A DNA stretch of 64,000 bases from Astropecten irregularis (taxonomy: Eukaryota; Echinodermata; Asteroidea; Paxillosida; Astropectinidae): contig OZ020254.1 in NCBI GenBank assembly GCA_963971285.1, positions 13,392,001 to 13,456,000 of the forward strand, written 5' to 3'. A program made the translations under genes and the position numbers. Position 1 is the first letter of the stretch. The number at the start of each line of letters is the position of its first letter. This document shows, one piece after another, positions 43,560 through 55,843 of the stretch. Under the pieces are notes generated by a model. The model worked only from the letters and a program-made list of their open reading frames with translations. It searched no databases and was not told where the DNA came from.

Positions 43560-43594
43560 CTGAGGACGGCCAGAGCACACTGGTCGAAACGTTG
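43560..43594 (+). other. Hairpin motif CTGAGGA-stem-GAAACGTTG
   Basis: CTGAGGA, then a stem GGCCAG/CTGGTC around AGCACA, then GAAACGTTG. This resembles a widespread repeat-associated motif with a hammerhead-like core (CTGANGA...GAAA). Stems I and III are not evident and one base is extra next to the stem, so activity is doubtful. Confidence 0.35.
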
Positions 43595-43619
43595 ATAACG
43601 TCCTCTCATCGGCCCCTCT

Positions 43620-44735
43620 CAGGATCACACACCTTCCAAGAAGAGTATTATACATGGTGTCTCCGCAACTCTTACTTTAACCTTGTCTCCCCAAAATTAA
43701 GAATTTGCTCATATATCGTTTGATGATTAACAATTAGTTTATGATGTCACAAAATTGTTATCTTTAAAAAGAAAAGAAATATTTTATTTGTTTATTTTAT
43801 TATTGGGACCTTGTTTTTCCCCCAGTGTAGTCTGACATTTAGACACATTTTGGGTGAATCAGAATTTCGGCAACACCCTTTTTTCCAATGCTCTTTCTTA
43901 GATCACTGATCATGCCTTCCATCAACAGTTCCCATCATCCGTTACTCTCTACCATCAACTAGTCCCCCCTATCTGATGGGAGGGTTTGTCCTCGAGTAAC
44001 GCGAGCCTAGGGAGTCGCCCAGCCGTCATACGAGAAAGGGCTCCCCATCACAGCCTCAGAGCCCCCCTATAGTCCCCCCCACACCCCACAGCACCGGAGA
44101 GAAAAACAAGAAAAAACCCGGAGAGGGTCTTCTGGGGCCACTGGTGGCTCAAGGGTCTTAAGTAATTATTTCCCAAAATTGGCGAGGCACCGCTCAAAAT
44201 GAAGGATGAGAGACTACGTTAGCGGCCTATGAATCACCATCTAGCGACTCTAATTCATGATGATTTGACGGAGGGAGGATATTTCGGTTGCATGATGTAG
44301 AGTGCATGTGACATTTTAACCTTTTTCTTCTTCTTCTTCTTCTCTTCAAAACTGACACTATTGGCTTGCGTAATGAGAACATCGCCCTCATCGAGTCTTC
44401 GTAACTATATACATTCACACTGCTTCAAATTACCGGTGATGGGTACTAGGTGCTTGGCAAAACGAACGTGAGAAGGGATGGAGAACGATGAATGATTCTG
44501 ATTTGTTTTACAAGAAGGCATCTTTGGAGAAATTGGAAATACTGGGGACAATCTAAGCGTTCTGATTTGATACATGGGAAGATTATTCCATTACAGACAC
44601 GGGTATTAATACAATAATTGTAATAATAATATTAATAATTTAGTTAAAGAATAAGCTATAAACTAAATTCTTTCACTCACCCATTTGTGACTTTATATGA
44701 ACCTTAAGGGAAAACACCATCAGAAAAACTAAAAA
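43620..44735. other. No gene; short TTC run
   Basis: Contains a C-rich block (about 43930-44110) and a CTTCTTCTT run near 44325-44345. No supported exon. Confidence 0.5.
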
Positions 44736-45122
44736 GGGTAATATCGTACTTTTTGTCAAAGAAATGCAGATTCATGGTTACAAATAATGTATCGAGAAAG
44801 ATGCAATAACAGCCATCTGTGAAATTCCCAGTCCCCACGGTGCCCACGTACGTTTTGAGGCAACAGTGAAAAACGCCCGCGGTATTTTCAAAATCGTTTC
44901 AACCGTTATTTTTGATCTTCCGAAAATCAAAAACCTTCTTTGGTCATTGGTTTCACTCTTTTTTTGTATTTGTTTATTTTTGTATTTATAAATACAGCAT
45001 TTCAGGCAGAAAACTTAAACGGTATGTTTCTTCCATCACCACCTTCATACCATATAAGTTATAGGTACATCTGTGAATATGCAAACTAGGGCAAGTCTAA
45101 TTTGAAGTATGATACTACCTTT
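44736..45122 (+). mobile_element. TTAA-type MITE (ACTTTGGT family), diverged
   Basis: Family blocks in order: AATATCGTACTTTTTGTCAA, CAGATTCATGG, CAGCCATCTGTGAA, ACGGTGCCCAC, AGTGAAAAACGCCC, TACAGCATTTCAGG, CATCACCACCTTCATACC, GTATGATACTACCTTTA. Confidence 0.75.
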
Positions 45123-47319
45123 AGTAAGATATAGTGATGTGCAGAACACATCAGTAATTAATATAAGATTTATTTATTTATTGTTAAATGACTGAAACTA
45201 TAAAACTTTTTTGTCTGGCAAGATGACAGTGATAGTCTACATCCGAATGAGCGCCAGAATGTCTATTTTTGCTCACGTGAGGGCGACATTCAAAACCGCA
45301 ATAGTTTCCACTCTTATTGTAGTTTTGCTGTTTTGACCAAAATAATCCGTTCCTACAATTTTCACAAAGACCCATACAGCACGATGTTTTGTCTATGCCG
45401 AATCTATCCTATAATGAATTATGCGCCCCACAATTGTTTTTAAGTTCGAATAACCGACCGTTTAACTAACGGTTATTCGGATAATTCGTTATTCGCCAAG
45501 TCACAGCGTTAGTTAATTTGTGACCTTCGACAAAGTTCACAATCAGCAAGAAAACGTACCCAAAATCGGGTTTAAAAAGGAAATGGTACGTCAAAATGAA
45601 ACCTGTGACATTTTCAAGGGAAAGAATAATACTCAATGGGAGACGATTGAGGATCGATCTTCATGTCAACAGCGCACGCGCACGCAATTGTGAGCATGCG
45701 CGCGCCCATTCGAATTTTCAGCAATTATCCTTTTCTTTGAAGCTAATGGTGAACGGTTTATTGAAAAAAAAAATCAGCAATTTAAGTTTGAGATATAGAA
45801 AGAGTATGCACTTTTCCCCACTCGTGTGACCTTCCTAAAAAAAAAAATCATGTTTGCAGGCATTATGAGTAAGCCCATTTTTCCCTCCCTTTTTTGTCTT
45901 CTACATACACCCTGTCAGTCTGTGATCAATCTCGGTTTGGCAGTTGGATCACACTGCGACTGAGATTGGGCGGAAAGAGAGCAGGAAACACGGCGATACC
46001 AGGTCCTGAAAGATCATGAATGTTTCATGCGCGCCACACACACTTCACTGCACGATGAATAATATTGGTGATTTTATCCTGCCCTTACAGGCGCCGCACT
46101 AGTGGCCCGGGCTCGTCAATCAACTGGGCTAATTACGCGTCCGGATATTGGACATTTTGCTCGCCACAATTAACACCGCCAACGTATCATTTCGTACGGG
46201 CAGAAAGAGAATTGTGCGGGGTAGCGTTTCTGGCAGTAGCACGCAGGAACCCGGTGCCTGTCTGCTAAAGGATTGCAACCCCAGACTCAATCAAGTATTG
46301 GAGCGACAGATTCCACTAATAGACCGCGAACTAATATTTGTTTATGAAATTAGCGGGGGAAAAGAGTGACCAGCAGTTTTTTGGTGGGGTAGAACGGTTT
46401 GTTCACTGTGACTCAGGGAAACAGCGCGGTCACCAGGGAATTCCAGCCCAAGGTTGAGGGGGAAGAGCTTGTCGCAGCCCGTTTGGAATTCACGACTAGA
46501 TTGGCCATCAAGATCCCCTTATTCCCCCTTCTTGAAATCAGAAGTATTTTCTCTTTTCTCGTGCACATTTAAAAACTGCCACCAGAAAAGTACTAACCTT
46601 TTCTATTTCGAATGAGAAATAACAAACAAATCAAATTTTTATCTCTTTTCTCAGATGAGAGAAAAAGAAGAAGATATTTTGGGGCCTGTACATTGTAATA
46701 CATATGCCATTTAAAAAAAAGGAAACCAGAATTATACCGGGCCGTTCAAATTATTTTTTTTGTCGGGTAGTGCCATACATGTACCTGCTTCACACTGACC
46801 TACTTTTCTTGTGAAATGAAAAGGCACAGTACATTTTGTCACCTTCCTTGCATACCCTTCGGTAAAATATAACACAAATTCTAAAAAGAAAACGGGTACC
46901 AGACTATTTTTGAATCCAAGCCTCGGTTTGATTGCACTGCTTCGAATGCAGGATGGATGTACCGTGAATAAGGCCTATGGTCACCCGGGTCAATGACGTC
47001 CTTACCCGAGGAACATTTCAAAGACAAGGCAGGGCGACAATGACCGCTGACAATGGACACGGCGCACGACGTCGACACCACCTTGGCATTCGTCTTGTCT
47101 TTTAAACACGACAACTTCACAATGAAGACGATGACGAGGACGCGTAGTCCCAAGTTCGTCTAATCAATTACTGTGAATGAGATTTTTTAATCTTTAGGAT
47201 TATTCCCTCAACATTTGAGATCCTTTGGGGAAACGTATTGAAGTGATTTATTTTGACTATCAAGACGATAAACGGGTATTTACGGATGGCAACGAGATAG
47301 TCATCATCACTGCCTACGT
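45123..47319. other. No gene; scattered repeat fragments
   Basis: Includes a 10-bp-arm hairpin at about 45447-45481 (CGAATAACCG/CGGTTATTCG), a fragment of the 3977-4112 MITE at 45663-45705, and a fragment at about 46840-46980 matching 7020-7180 (AAAACGGGTACCAGACTATT). Open frames at 46065-46369 have no recognised similarity. Confidence 0.5.
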
Positions 47320-48250
47320 CCTACCCCACAAAACCCCATGCCTCATGCTCATCCTAATTCCAATCTTAATCCTCATTCCATCTTAATATCCATTGTCATC
47401 CCAATGGCCCCGGCCATGCCCACGGCCATGTCCATTCCCATTCCTATTCCCATGCCCATGCCCACGCCCATCCTAATCCCAATCCCCATCTTAATCCTCA
47501 TTCCAAAATCTCCATTTCAATCCCTATCGCCATTTCAATCTACATTGCCATCTCAATCCTCATGCCCATATCCGCCCTATCCCATTCTTATCCTATTCCT
47601 ATCGTAATCCTAATCCTCATCTTAATTTCCATACAAATCTCCATCTCAATCCCAACGGTATTCCCATCCTAATATACCCTTCTTAGTCCCCACGCCCATA
47701 TCCATCCTAATCCCAATCCTAATCATATTCCAATCCTAACCTTAATTCCGTTCTCAACGGCCTCCTTAATCTCCATCGTATCTCTATCTCCATTCTCATC
47801 TATCACTTTCTTGAGATCTGCTATTAATTCTTTCCGTGGAATCTCTTCGTGTGCTAACAGTAACAGATTCTTTAATAAAGTTCGCCCTGATCTAGAAAAC
47901 AAAATGGGCTGTAACTGTACAACGCATTCTGATGTTAACACCACGCCCAATTCCGATTCCGATCCTAATCCAATCCTCATCCCATCCCATCCCAATTTTA
48001 ATATCAGTCTTAATCCCTTACCCCATTCCCATCCCAATTCCCTCCTTGGTCCCCACGCCCATATCCATCCTAATCTCATGCTTAATCCCAATACTAATTC
48101 CATTCAATCCCTTTTTCAATCTCCATATCCATCCCAATCTATCACTTTCTCGAGATCTGCTATTTCTCTCTATTATCAATTTCGCGCCGATCTAGATTAC
48201 ATGATGGGATGTGCAATGTACATCGCATTATAATGTTAACACCACGTACA
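47320..48250. repeat. Degenerate CCAATC/TCCTAATCC-rich array
   Basis: A long C- and T-rich stretch of short units on the theme ATCC(C/T)AATCC. A larger repeat is overlaid: a block with CTATCACTTTC(T/C)(T/C)GAGATCTGC and GATGTTAACACCACG occurs at about 47800-47945 and again at about 48135-48245. The proline/isoleucine-rich frames are low-complexity by-products. Confidence 0.75.
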
Positions 48251-49086
48251 ATCACCACAATAATCACCACATCACTTCAAATTTCCTCCTTAGAATGGAT
48301 CCCGTTATCACCACATTTCCTCTTCACGCCTCCAAAAGTTCACCTTGTAACCTAGCGACAATCGTCCCCAAGAGCAAACAATGACTAGACAGTCTCGGCA
48401 ATACCCCTTCTTCCAACTCGGCACACCTGACGCCACAAAACACGGTTTGTCACGCCCCAACACGACACCCCCAGTGCAAGACCTCAAAGTCGCCCTTGAA
48501 AATGCTGGACACAAACAAATTGGACCAAGAAACATCGTAATGCAGATCACTAAGGGAAATTACAACAAACGCGGTCATTCCCATCGTAAAACAGCGATGG
48601 ATCGTTGTGTAACTTCTTCTATTAAAATAGCGCCCTCTGTTGACATTGGTACGCTTAAAAGCTCTTTTACGAAATGAGGCTTGAGGCTAGGCTTGGGATT
48701 CATTTTCCAACTGCCATTTTGTGTCCTAAATGCAATGAAGGGCTTGAGATACATGGCGAAACTGGAGCCTTTCTTTGGCTTCGTCATGTGGGCCAATCCC
48801 TTCATTTCACTTTTTGGGACCTAAAATGATGGTAGCGAAATGTCCCAAGCCTAGCCTCAAGTCTGATTTTGTAAAGGCCCATAGAATACCACGATGAAGG
48901 AAAATGCTCTGTTTTGTATAAACTACTGAATATATTGTATGTACAGGCACAAAACTATGGCTTTTGTAATACTTGCCTCAAACATTACATTAATTTAATA
49001 GAACAATTCTCAGCAATTTGACTAATTTCTTGATATTTTCGGCATATATCTTTACCTTTGATTTATGTGAATAGTTAACTTCTTGT
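48251..49086. other. Unassigned open frame and a dispersed repeat
   Basis: 48381-48677 (+) is open for 98 residues but matches no family I know and lacks supporting splice or codon signals. About 48650-48880 is a relative of 7480-7670 (ATGAAGGGCTTGAGATACAT, GAGCCTTTCTTTGGCTTCGT), apparently with AGGCT(A/T)GG ends. Confidence 0.45.
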
Positions 49087-49240
49087 ATACACCGATCCGA
49101 CGGCACGACATACTATACTGCGGTGTCGTCGCCCGCCTTTTCATTGAAAATAAAATAATTTACTCTCCGCCAGTGTATTTCTATGTGAGATACAACGCAG
49201 GGCCGGCCAAGTACGTGAATCGCTCGTAGGATTCGTGTAT
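49087..49240. mobile_element. TA-type MITE (TATACACCGATCCGACGG family), short form
   Basis: Starts TATACACCGATCCGACGGC and ends GAATCGCTCGTAGGATTCGTGTATA-type sequence, inverted to the start. About 150 bp; relative of 40862-41121. Confidence 0.7.
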
Positions 49241-49338
49241 AGGACCGGGGTGAAATTGAAAACCCCAAAAGCTTGACTTTTGTTTGATATACAGACTAGC
49301 ATAGCCTGTGAATAATGTATCGAAGGTTATTTTCAAAG

Positions 49339-49554
49339 TTTGAATTTCCCAGACTAAAGACTCTGTTGCTATATCACATGATTCGGGGCAAGCTTTTGCT
49401 TAGTTACATAACAGACGTCTTGCACCAATGCGCTGTTCATAATGGATAAGAATGGCACAAAGGAACCAGTCCACTCCAGAGATGGGTATCACTATGCAAA
49501 AGCTTGCCCCGAATCACGTGATATAGCAACAGTCTTTAGTCTGGGAAATTCAAA
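49339..49554. mobile_element. 216-bp hairpin MITE with about 60-bp near-perfect arms
   Basis: The left arm begins TTTGAATTTCCCAGACTAAA and runs to GGGGCAAGCTTTTGC. The right arm is its inverse, GCAAAAGCTTGCCCC to GGGAAATTCAAA, with only a few mismatches over about 60 bp. The loop is about 95 bp. High arm identity suggests recent activity or an RNA-level hairpin. Confidence 0.85.
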
Positions 49555-51999
49555 TTGGGGTGTTTATATGCAATGAAGAAGTCTGCGTACCAGATACTAT
49601 TAAGATTTTACTCGCAAATGGCTTATTACTGCAGACCTATAGCACCACTCCTTTATATATTCTTTAGCTACAATGGGCTGTTCTGTAAGGCAACATCATT
49701 CGCGTTTACTCTCTTGGTTCTGAGGGGCACTACCGGTCGCATAACCAACTCTTTATCTCACGGTAATTCATAAGCAAAAGTGTTGGTATTTTCGAACATG
49801 GTACAGCTAACCCGCACAGTTAACCCGCTAGCCTCGCCACTCACGGTCCAACATCACATATTTCAAAATAACCATGATTTTGAATCACAAAGTAACAAAT
49901 AAGACGTTTTGAGACAAACAATATATACAAATATTAAATGTTTATGAGTGCAATGGTAAGAATATTTTCATCTATTAAAGAATGGAAATATTCATTCCAT
50001 TGCACGAATGAAAAACATTCATTATTTGTTTTATATAACATCTTCAAGTAATTCGTCATTTTTCTTGTCATTCAGCAACAAAAAATTGGCCATTCATTGG
50101 CACAACATGCGCCCTCTATTGACCATTCACGTATTGAAGTCCCTTGCGTGCAATTATTTTATGGAACCCAAAATACACGGTGGATAGAACAAATCAACAA
50201 AATAATTTCAACGTTTGTGACGTAAGACGTGAGTAAATTTAATGTTTTATCAAATACCACGTGACATACAATCCTCCAATCAAATGTCAAGGATCTACTA
50301 GTGTTTGTTTTCGTTGGGCTAGCAGTAGCGATGATTTGCATTTGTTTGAATGAAATCACTGGAAGGTGATAGGCGTGGTTCAAAGCTCAAGCCACTGACC
50401 GATGTTGAAGCAAGCGGCACACAGAGGCTAAATGTCGCCTGGATATAATGATGTGCGTTCGTTGGACTACATTAACTACTGGAAGAAAAATCTTCTTTTC
50501 CTCATACACAAACCCGTGCCCCTACAATTGGTAGGGACGCCATTAAAGCAGCCCTTAGAAGTAAGATATTTCAAGGGGTCTCTAATGTGCCATTGGAAAA
50601 ACAATTCTGGAAGGCAGTGTATTAAAACAAATGAAGCAGAGTGTTTACTGTCATTAATTGCGGTAACATTTTCGGTAACATGTTGCCCAGTTAGGGCAAT
50701 ACGCCTGGGCAACATGTTTTTGGGTCCTGTGTACACTAGCAACATTTGGTCAAGATGTTACCGAGATGTTGCTGAGATGTTCAAACAGTGAGCAGGAATG
50801 AGCATTTGGATGGCTAATTTTCTGGCTTGATGGACATCGATCATTAGTTTTGTTTAACTTTTATTTTGATAATAATAATCTGTCAAAATCTTTGTCATTG
50901 ATATTTCTACGTTGCCACCATCCAATGCCGGCGGACAGTGTCGATGGTATAAACGTACCTGCTCGCGGAATTTTCCCCGCCCTAGCCCTCCCCGTCAAAC
51001 CGGACAGGCTCCCGTGTACTCCCCCATCCGTCCAGCGAGTCGTCACCGCTAAAGTTGAGCGGGTAAATACAGATCGGCCATCGGTAGGGGAGCCCCATGA
51101 CAAATTGCCTCGATGAATTTTGAAACTAAAAAAAAAAACCCAAATCGTTCACTGCAGACTTCTGCCACGCATTCCACATCACCTCCAATGCGCACCTCGC
51201 GGTCTCAGGGAGGGGATGGAGGCTTTAAGAAACGAACGGATTCTGGTGATGAAAGCCACATCAATCGTACAGCTGACCTCTGACCCCAAATGGCGCCCTC
51301 GGGGTCGCCATTTTAATTCCACTCAGGGCCGATGGGGTAATGATTCTGTCAGTAATTCCCTCTCACAGAGGTCGCAATACTGTTCACCCGGAATGCTAAC
51401 TACACATCATGTCAACTTACAGAGCTAGATAGAGAGAGAGGAAAAAAACTCCGCTATATTCTGTTTCAGTTTAGAAGAGTATTAAATTAATCGCTGGGCC
51501 GGTCGCTTGAGCCGTAGCTCGAGATGGCGAGATAAAAGACAGGAATTTGAGCAGGGCGCATTCTGGGCTGACTTGTCAGCAGCTTAATAAACCGATCGTA
51601 AATCATTTTCCAATATGAGAGAGACCGTGGACGATTATATGCTTGCCGGAATAAATCAAGAGTCAATATTTCAAGCAGTAGGCCTTAGTCAGTTTATGGG
51701 CGTTGAAACCTAATTATTAGATAATACATTGCACATCCAGATTGAGATTTGGTGAGAAAAAAATTGAACTTCTGGGAGCCATTATCATAGATACGTGGTC
51801 ATAAATTGATTATGCTGTATGGTTTTACTAAATGCAGAAGCTTAATGATCGGTATCTTAATTTGGATATCAGATGATTTCCAAACAGGTCTTTCCTAAAA
51901 TTGTCGTTGCTAGACTCGTCTGACGAATTAGCAATATTTCAGATTCTATTTTGAACACTTTTCGCATAGACAGGAAAAAAAGTAAGTTGACTCATAATA
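49555..51999. other. No gene; one short perfect hairpin
   Basis: Includes AACATGTTGCCCAG (50677-50690) and its exact inverse CTGGGCAACATGTT (50705-50718) around a 14-base loop. Open frames at 50432-50791 and 50850-51116 lack recognisable domains; frames on both strands of the latter are open, as expected for GC-rich DNA. Confidence 0.5.
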
Positions 52000-52420
52000 G
52001 GCCCGCTTCAAACGTCGAACTTCTGCTGTGTCTAATTCAAATAATGGCCCAGAGATTTGAATTAGACACGGCAGAAATACAACGTTTGACGCAACTGCCG
52101 GCTTTTTGTCGAACGTTCGACAGGGCTTGCCGCTTTTATAACCGCAGAAGAGCAGAACGGCTTCAAACGTCGATTTTCTGCCGTTTCTAATTCAATTGAA
52201 ACGTCAGCAGAGTCAGAGTTTCATCCCGTACCGTTTAAAAGAGAAAAAGCGCCGTCTTTTCGCAATAAGAATGTATCGCAATATCATAACTCTCTCTAGG
52301 TCCGCTATGTTGAAATTTGCATTAAATACGTTTGAAGCAACTGCCCAACTTCCGCCGCTTTTAATGCCGATTGCAATGTATTGCATTAGAAACGGCAGAA
52401 GTTCGACGCGGCCGCGGGCC
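52000..52420. mobile_element. TA-flanked MITE (GGCCCGC ends, CGTCGAACTTCTGC motif)
   Basis: TA at 51998-51999 and 52421-52422. Left GGCCCGCTTCAAACGTCGAA; right end, on the other strand, GGCCCGCGGCCGCGTCGAAC. The motif TCTGCCGT(G/T)TCTAATTCAA and its inverse occur four times, so the unit folds back several ways. Confidence 0.8.
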
Positions 52421-53200
52421 TAACTTGTCGAACTATTACATGTATTGTCATTAATTTTGTCAGACTTCTTTCAGTATGTCGAGACTTAAAATAATTGCTA
52501 GATCACAAAACAAAGGCCATCCCTTACGGGCCAATCTGCTATAGACAAGTCTACACAAATCAAAAGAAGCCTCGTTTCGTCTGCATTTCAACCCTGAATT
52601 AATCCGTGTATGAACTATGTACCCAATTACGCGGCCATTACCAATAGCGAGCCGTGCAGCCATAAATCTGACAGTCGAGCTCGTAAAAGGTCAGCAACTC
52701 TAGGGGGCGCTCTGATGACCTTCAATCAAAGTGATCGCTCAATAGGTTCGTTGACTGACAGGCCTAATACTCACCGCTTGTGTTTTATATGATACGAGAC
52801 TATGATTTATAGTCTGGTTTCGTGGCTTCAGCGTCCTTTCCTCCCTTACGAGTATACCATATGGTGTGACAGGCCTGATCCCAGCCGATCATATATTATA
52901 TCTGTTCATAAGTTGTTTTCCCTCCCTTTTTTTGTTTCTGGGTTCAATTTGTCTGAAATCAGCCCAAGGATCCAAACGGCATATTAATCACCTGTGATTT
53001 CACCAAAAGCAAACACAGACGCACCTATCCCGAGACCTTGGCCCTGTATTCAGCGCTCAACTCCGCTGACATTGTCCAGTGATCACACTGAGTTCCAGGG
53101 GATCGGAGCAAACTGGACTTGTTGTGTATTCGTATTAAGGTGATGAATTTTAAAGATGTATTTAAACGATACAGATGTCATTTCCAAGGAATCTCTTTAA
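52421..53200. other. No gene seen
   Basis: No recognised coding, RNA or repeat feature other than short AT-rich tracts. Confidence 0.5.
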
Positions 53201-53539
53201 AGGGCATGCACAATATTGGTAACAAACCAAAACAGAAATGTTCAAAGATTTACGTATAACTTACAGGGTATAAAGACGGTAATAGTAGAAACATACTGTG
53301 AAAGATTTCCTGCCTGAAATGCTGTATTTATCATGAAAAGAGTAAAACCAAACACCCAAACATTTTGATCTTAGCAAGATCAATTTGGTGTAACAATTGC
53401 AACGGTTTTTCGTCGTTTTCTACTGTTTCCAATGATCAATTGAGCTGAAAATTTCACAGGTTTGTTTTTATGCAATCACAATCGAATCATGAGCAGCCTT
53501 CAGCTTCTCTGTCACCTTAAACAATGTTGGACATACCCT
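53201..53539 (-). mobile_element. TTAA-flanked MITE, minus orientation
   Basis: TTAA at 53197-53200 and 53540-53543. Ends AGGGCATGCACAATATTGG and CAATGTTGGACATACCCT are imperfectly inverted. The interior is a reversed ACTTTGGT-family body (TTACAGGGTATAAAGACGGT, CCTGAAATGCTGTATTTAT). Confidence 0.8.
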
Positions 53540-54749
53540 TTAAAAATACTCCCGTCAACGATTGAACATGACACTCTCATGCCATAACCTCATAGGCCTA
53601 TAATATTTAAAGATGTACTTTCAAATTGAACGATACAGTAATTATATCAAGAAAGTACTGCAAATAATAATTCATGTTCGGCAGCTAAAATGTTATAGCA
53701 TTTCACTTCGTGGAATTGATTTTGGCCTTTGGTTTGACTCTTTTATTTAAATACAGCATTTTAGGCAGAAAAACTTGAACGGCATGTCTCTACCATCTCT
53801 ATCTTTATACGGTAAGTTATAGGTAAATCTGTCAAAATTTCTGTCTCGGTTTGCAACCAAAGTGTGTACCTTTAAAAGTGCAGTCTTTACCAGAGTGTGA
53901 TTGACAGTTAAGGACGTGACATTAAGAAATCATTTCGTGCAAAGTGATGGTAAAACAATGTCTAATAGCATGTGTAACATCCATGTACATAATACTGGTA
54001 CATGTAATTTTTTTACGGTAAGCCTGTAGTGCACTGAATGATGTATTAAGTGTCCACCATTTCTTTGTTTGTAGCCAGAGACGTATGATTACTAGTTACA
54101 AAGCTCAATATTTTGCCGCAGGAATCACATCTTGGCAAGCATGGACAGAGAAAGTTCCAACGCTGCAATTTTCTGCTGAGCTTTACCAAGACGATGTGGA
54201 ATTTGGTTCAGTGTGTACTGTGCATGTAGGCCTACTATGTATAGGGCCTACATATCCTTTGGAAACGGTGGAAAGTCAGAACATATTTGTTTTTTCTCAT
54301 AGGTTCAACGCTCTTTAAACTTGAAACAACTAGTGCGCATTGAATTATTACCACAATAAAATAAAACGTACAGTACTTCCCTTTATAAGTACTATACCCC
54401 CTTCACTACTCGAGAAAGGAATTCAACCCTTGTAATATATCATCTGGGGTCGTTCTTTCCTCCATGATTTCACCAAGCCATGCACGACTTGTGAAGGATA
54501 ACCCATCGTAACTTACTCACAAGTCCTGCGATTGATAGTAAGTTACGATGCGTTTGGTGAAATCGATCCCAAAAGGTAGCTGTGAACAATATGAACAAAC
54601 TGTGAACAATTTTTCCCGGTCTATTGGGGTGTAATACCAATGACGCCATATTTTTGGGGTAGGCTGCATTTAATTTCGCAAAAGTTAAAATATCACAAGA
54701 AGGTATCACACTAGACCTTATACGGTAAAAATGATTAAATTTGAATTAA
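53540..54749. other. No gene; repeat fragments
   Basis: About 53690-53880 is a partial plus-strand ACTTTGGT-family copy. About 54449-54572 is a small MITE with ends near GGGGTCGTTCTTTCC and GGTGAAATCGATCCC and the inverted core GTAACTTACT/AGTAAGTTAC. 54085-54318 is an open frame without recognised similarity. Confidence 0.55.
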
Positions 54750-55010
54750 ATGCGCGGTATTTTTGAACGCTTGAGGGCGCTTCGAATTACTTCCGGGTGT
54801 CATTTGACAATGCCTTGTTCTTGTGTACCGCTGTGTCAGAATACAACTCGTACATGTCGTAGTAAAAATATACACTTCTATCGTATCCCAAAAGACAAAA
54901 TTGTCCGTAAATGACCTTTGCTCAATTGACAATTAACCGGACCGTACCTTCGGAAGTAAATAAAGTTGTACACCTAACAGCGCCCTCATGCGTTCAAAAA
55001 TACCGCGCAT
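54750..55010 (+). mobile_element. P-element-like MITE carrying a THAP-domain fragment
   Basis: 261 bp. The ends are a 32-bp inverted repeat with one mismatch, starting ATGCGCGGTATTTTTGAACG. The flanking 8-mers TGAATTAA and TGACTGAA agree at 6 of 8 places, fitting the 8-bp duplication of P-type elements. 54810-54914 encodes 34 residues, MPCSCVPLCQ...HFYRIPKDKIVRK, which match the N-terminal half of a THAP zinc finger (C-X-C-X4-C, then the FhRiPKD block), the DNA-binding domain of P transposases. The frame stops before the rest of the finger. A host THAP gene remnant captured by the MITE is the alternative. Confidence 0.8.
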
Positions 55011-55843
55011 TGACTGAATTTACTATACCAACGGGGTTTATTTGACATGTTCCCCCAAAGATGGCGCTCCATTGAGCGCCCTCTGCAGACCATTTATAAA
55101 GCAGATTGTGGCACCACTCTCTTATCATGGTAACCAGCCCCCGTTATCCAGTGAATAAACTTTGTAAAGCAGTTGACAGTGTCTTAAAGAAAAAGAAATG
55201 CCTTGTACCGCAATGACCTTCACCGCACATTATTAACAATGTTAAACATAGGGCAACGATACATGAGTGCAACCATAAAAGGCTTGAGATTTTCGAAAAG
55301 AACACCCCACCGGCCGTAAATATTGCGCCTACAATCCCCCCAGTGTCCCTATGCATGGGCCGTGTCAGTTGCTGACACCAAGTCGTTTATCAATCGGTCC
55401 AAATGAATTGGATTGCAGTGTGGAATCAAATAACTAAATAACCCATGGATTTATTTGCGTTATCATGGCCGCTACTTGCGCCCTAGTTATACCGTGACCT
55501 TCATTCTGTGACCCTACACTTGACTTTATGCACCTGATGAGTCCCCCAGGCTTTGCGTGTATTAATCAAATGAACCAGTTAGCGTATCGGGTCATCTGTT
55601 GTGTCGGTAATCCAATTGTCACGGTGAAATAGCACAAATTAATTGCAGTGCGTTGTACAATTTGACAGGGGCCTAAGGGTTATACAGCATTTTGTCTTTA
55701 TTTCCACTGATGAATAAATAAATAAACAAACAAACAAACAAACAAACAAACAAGTGCAAAATATTTTGAGTCTGGTTCCGCCGTCCAATTAAAACAATTT
55801 TTAAAATTCCCCGACGACAACACCAACAACAGCTAAAGAAAGT
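55011..55843. other. No host gene; CAAA/TAAA microsatellite
   Basis: Contains an ATAAATAAACAAACAAAC run at about 55711-55752 preceding the hexamer array. Read on the minus strand this gives a (TTTG)n(TTTA)n tail, as at the 3' end of many SINEs and LINEs. Confidence 0.5.

Noticed and set aside
48381-48677. 98-residue open frame as a gene
   Set aside because: No recognised domain, no splice or polyadenylation context, and neighbouring sequence is repeat; length is within chance for this base composition.
54810-54914. Functional host THAP gene
   Set aside because: Only 34 residues, ending before the finger is complete, and enclosed by transposon inverted ends.
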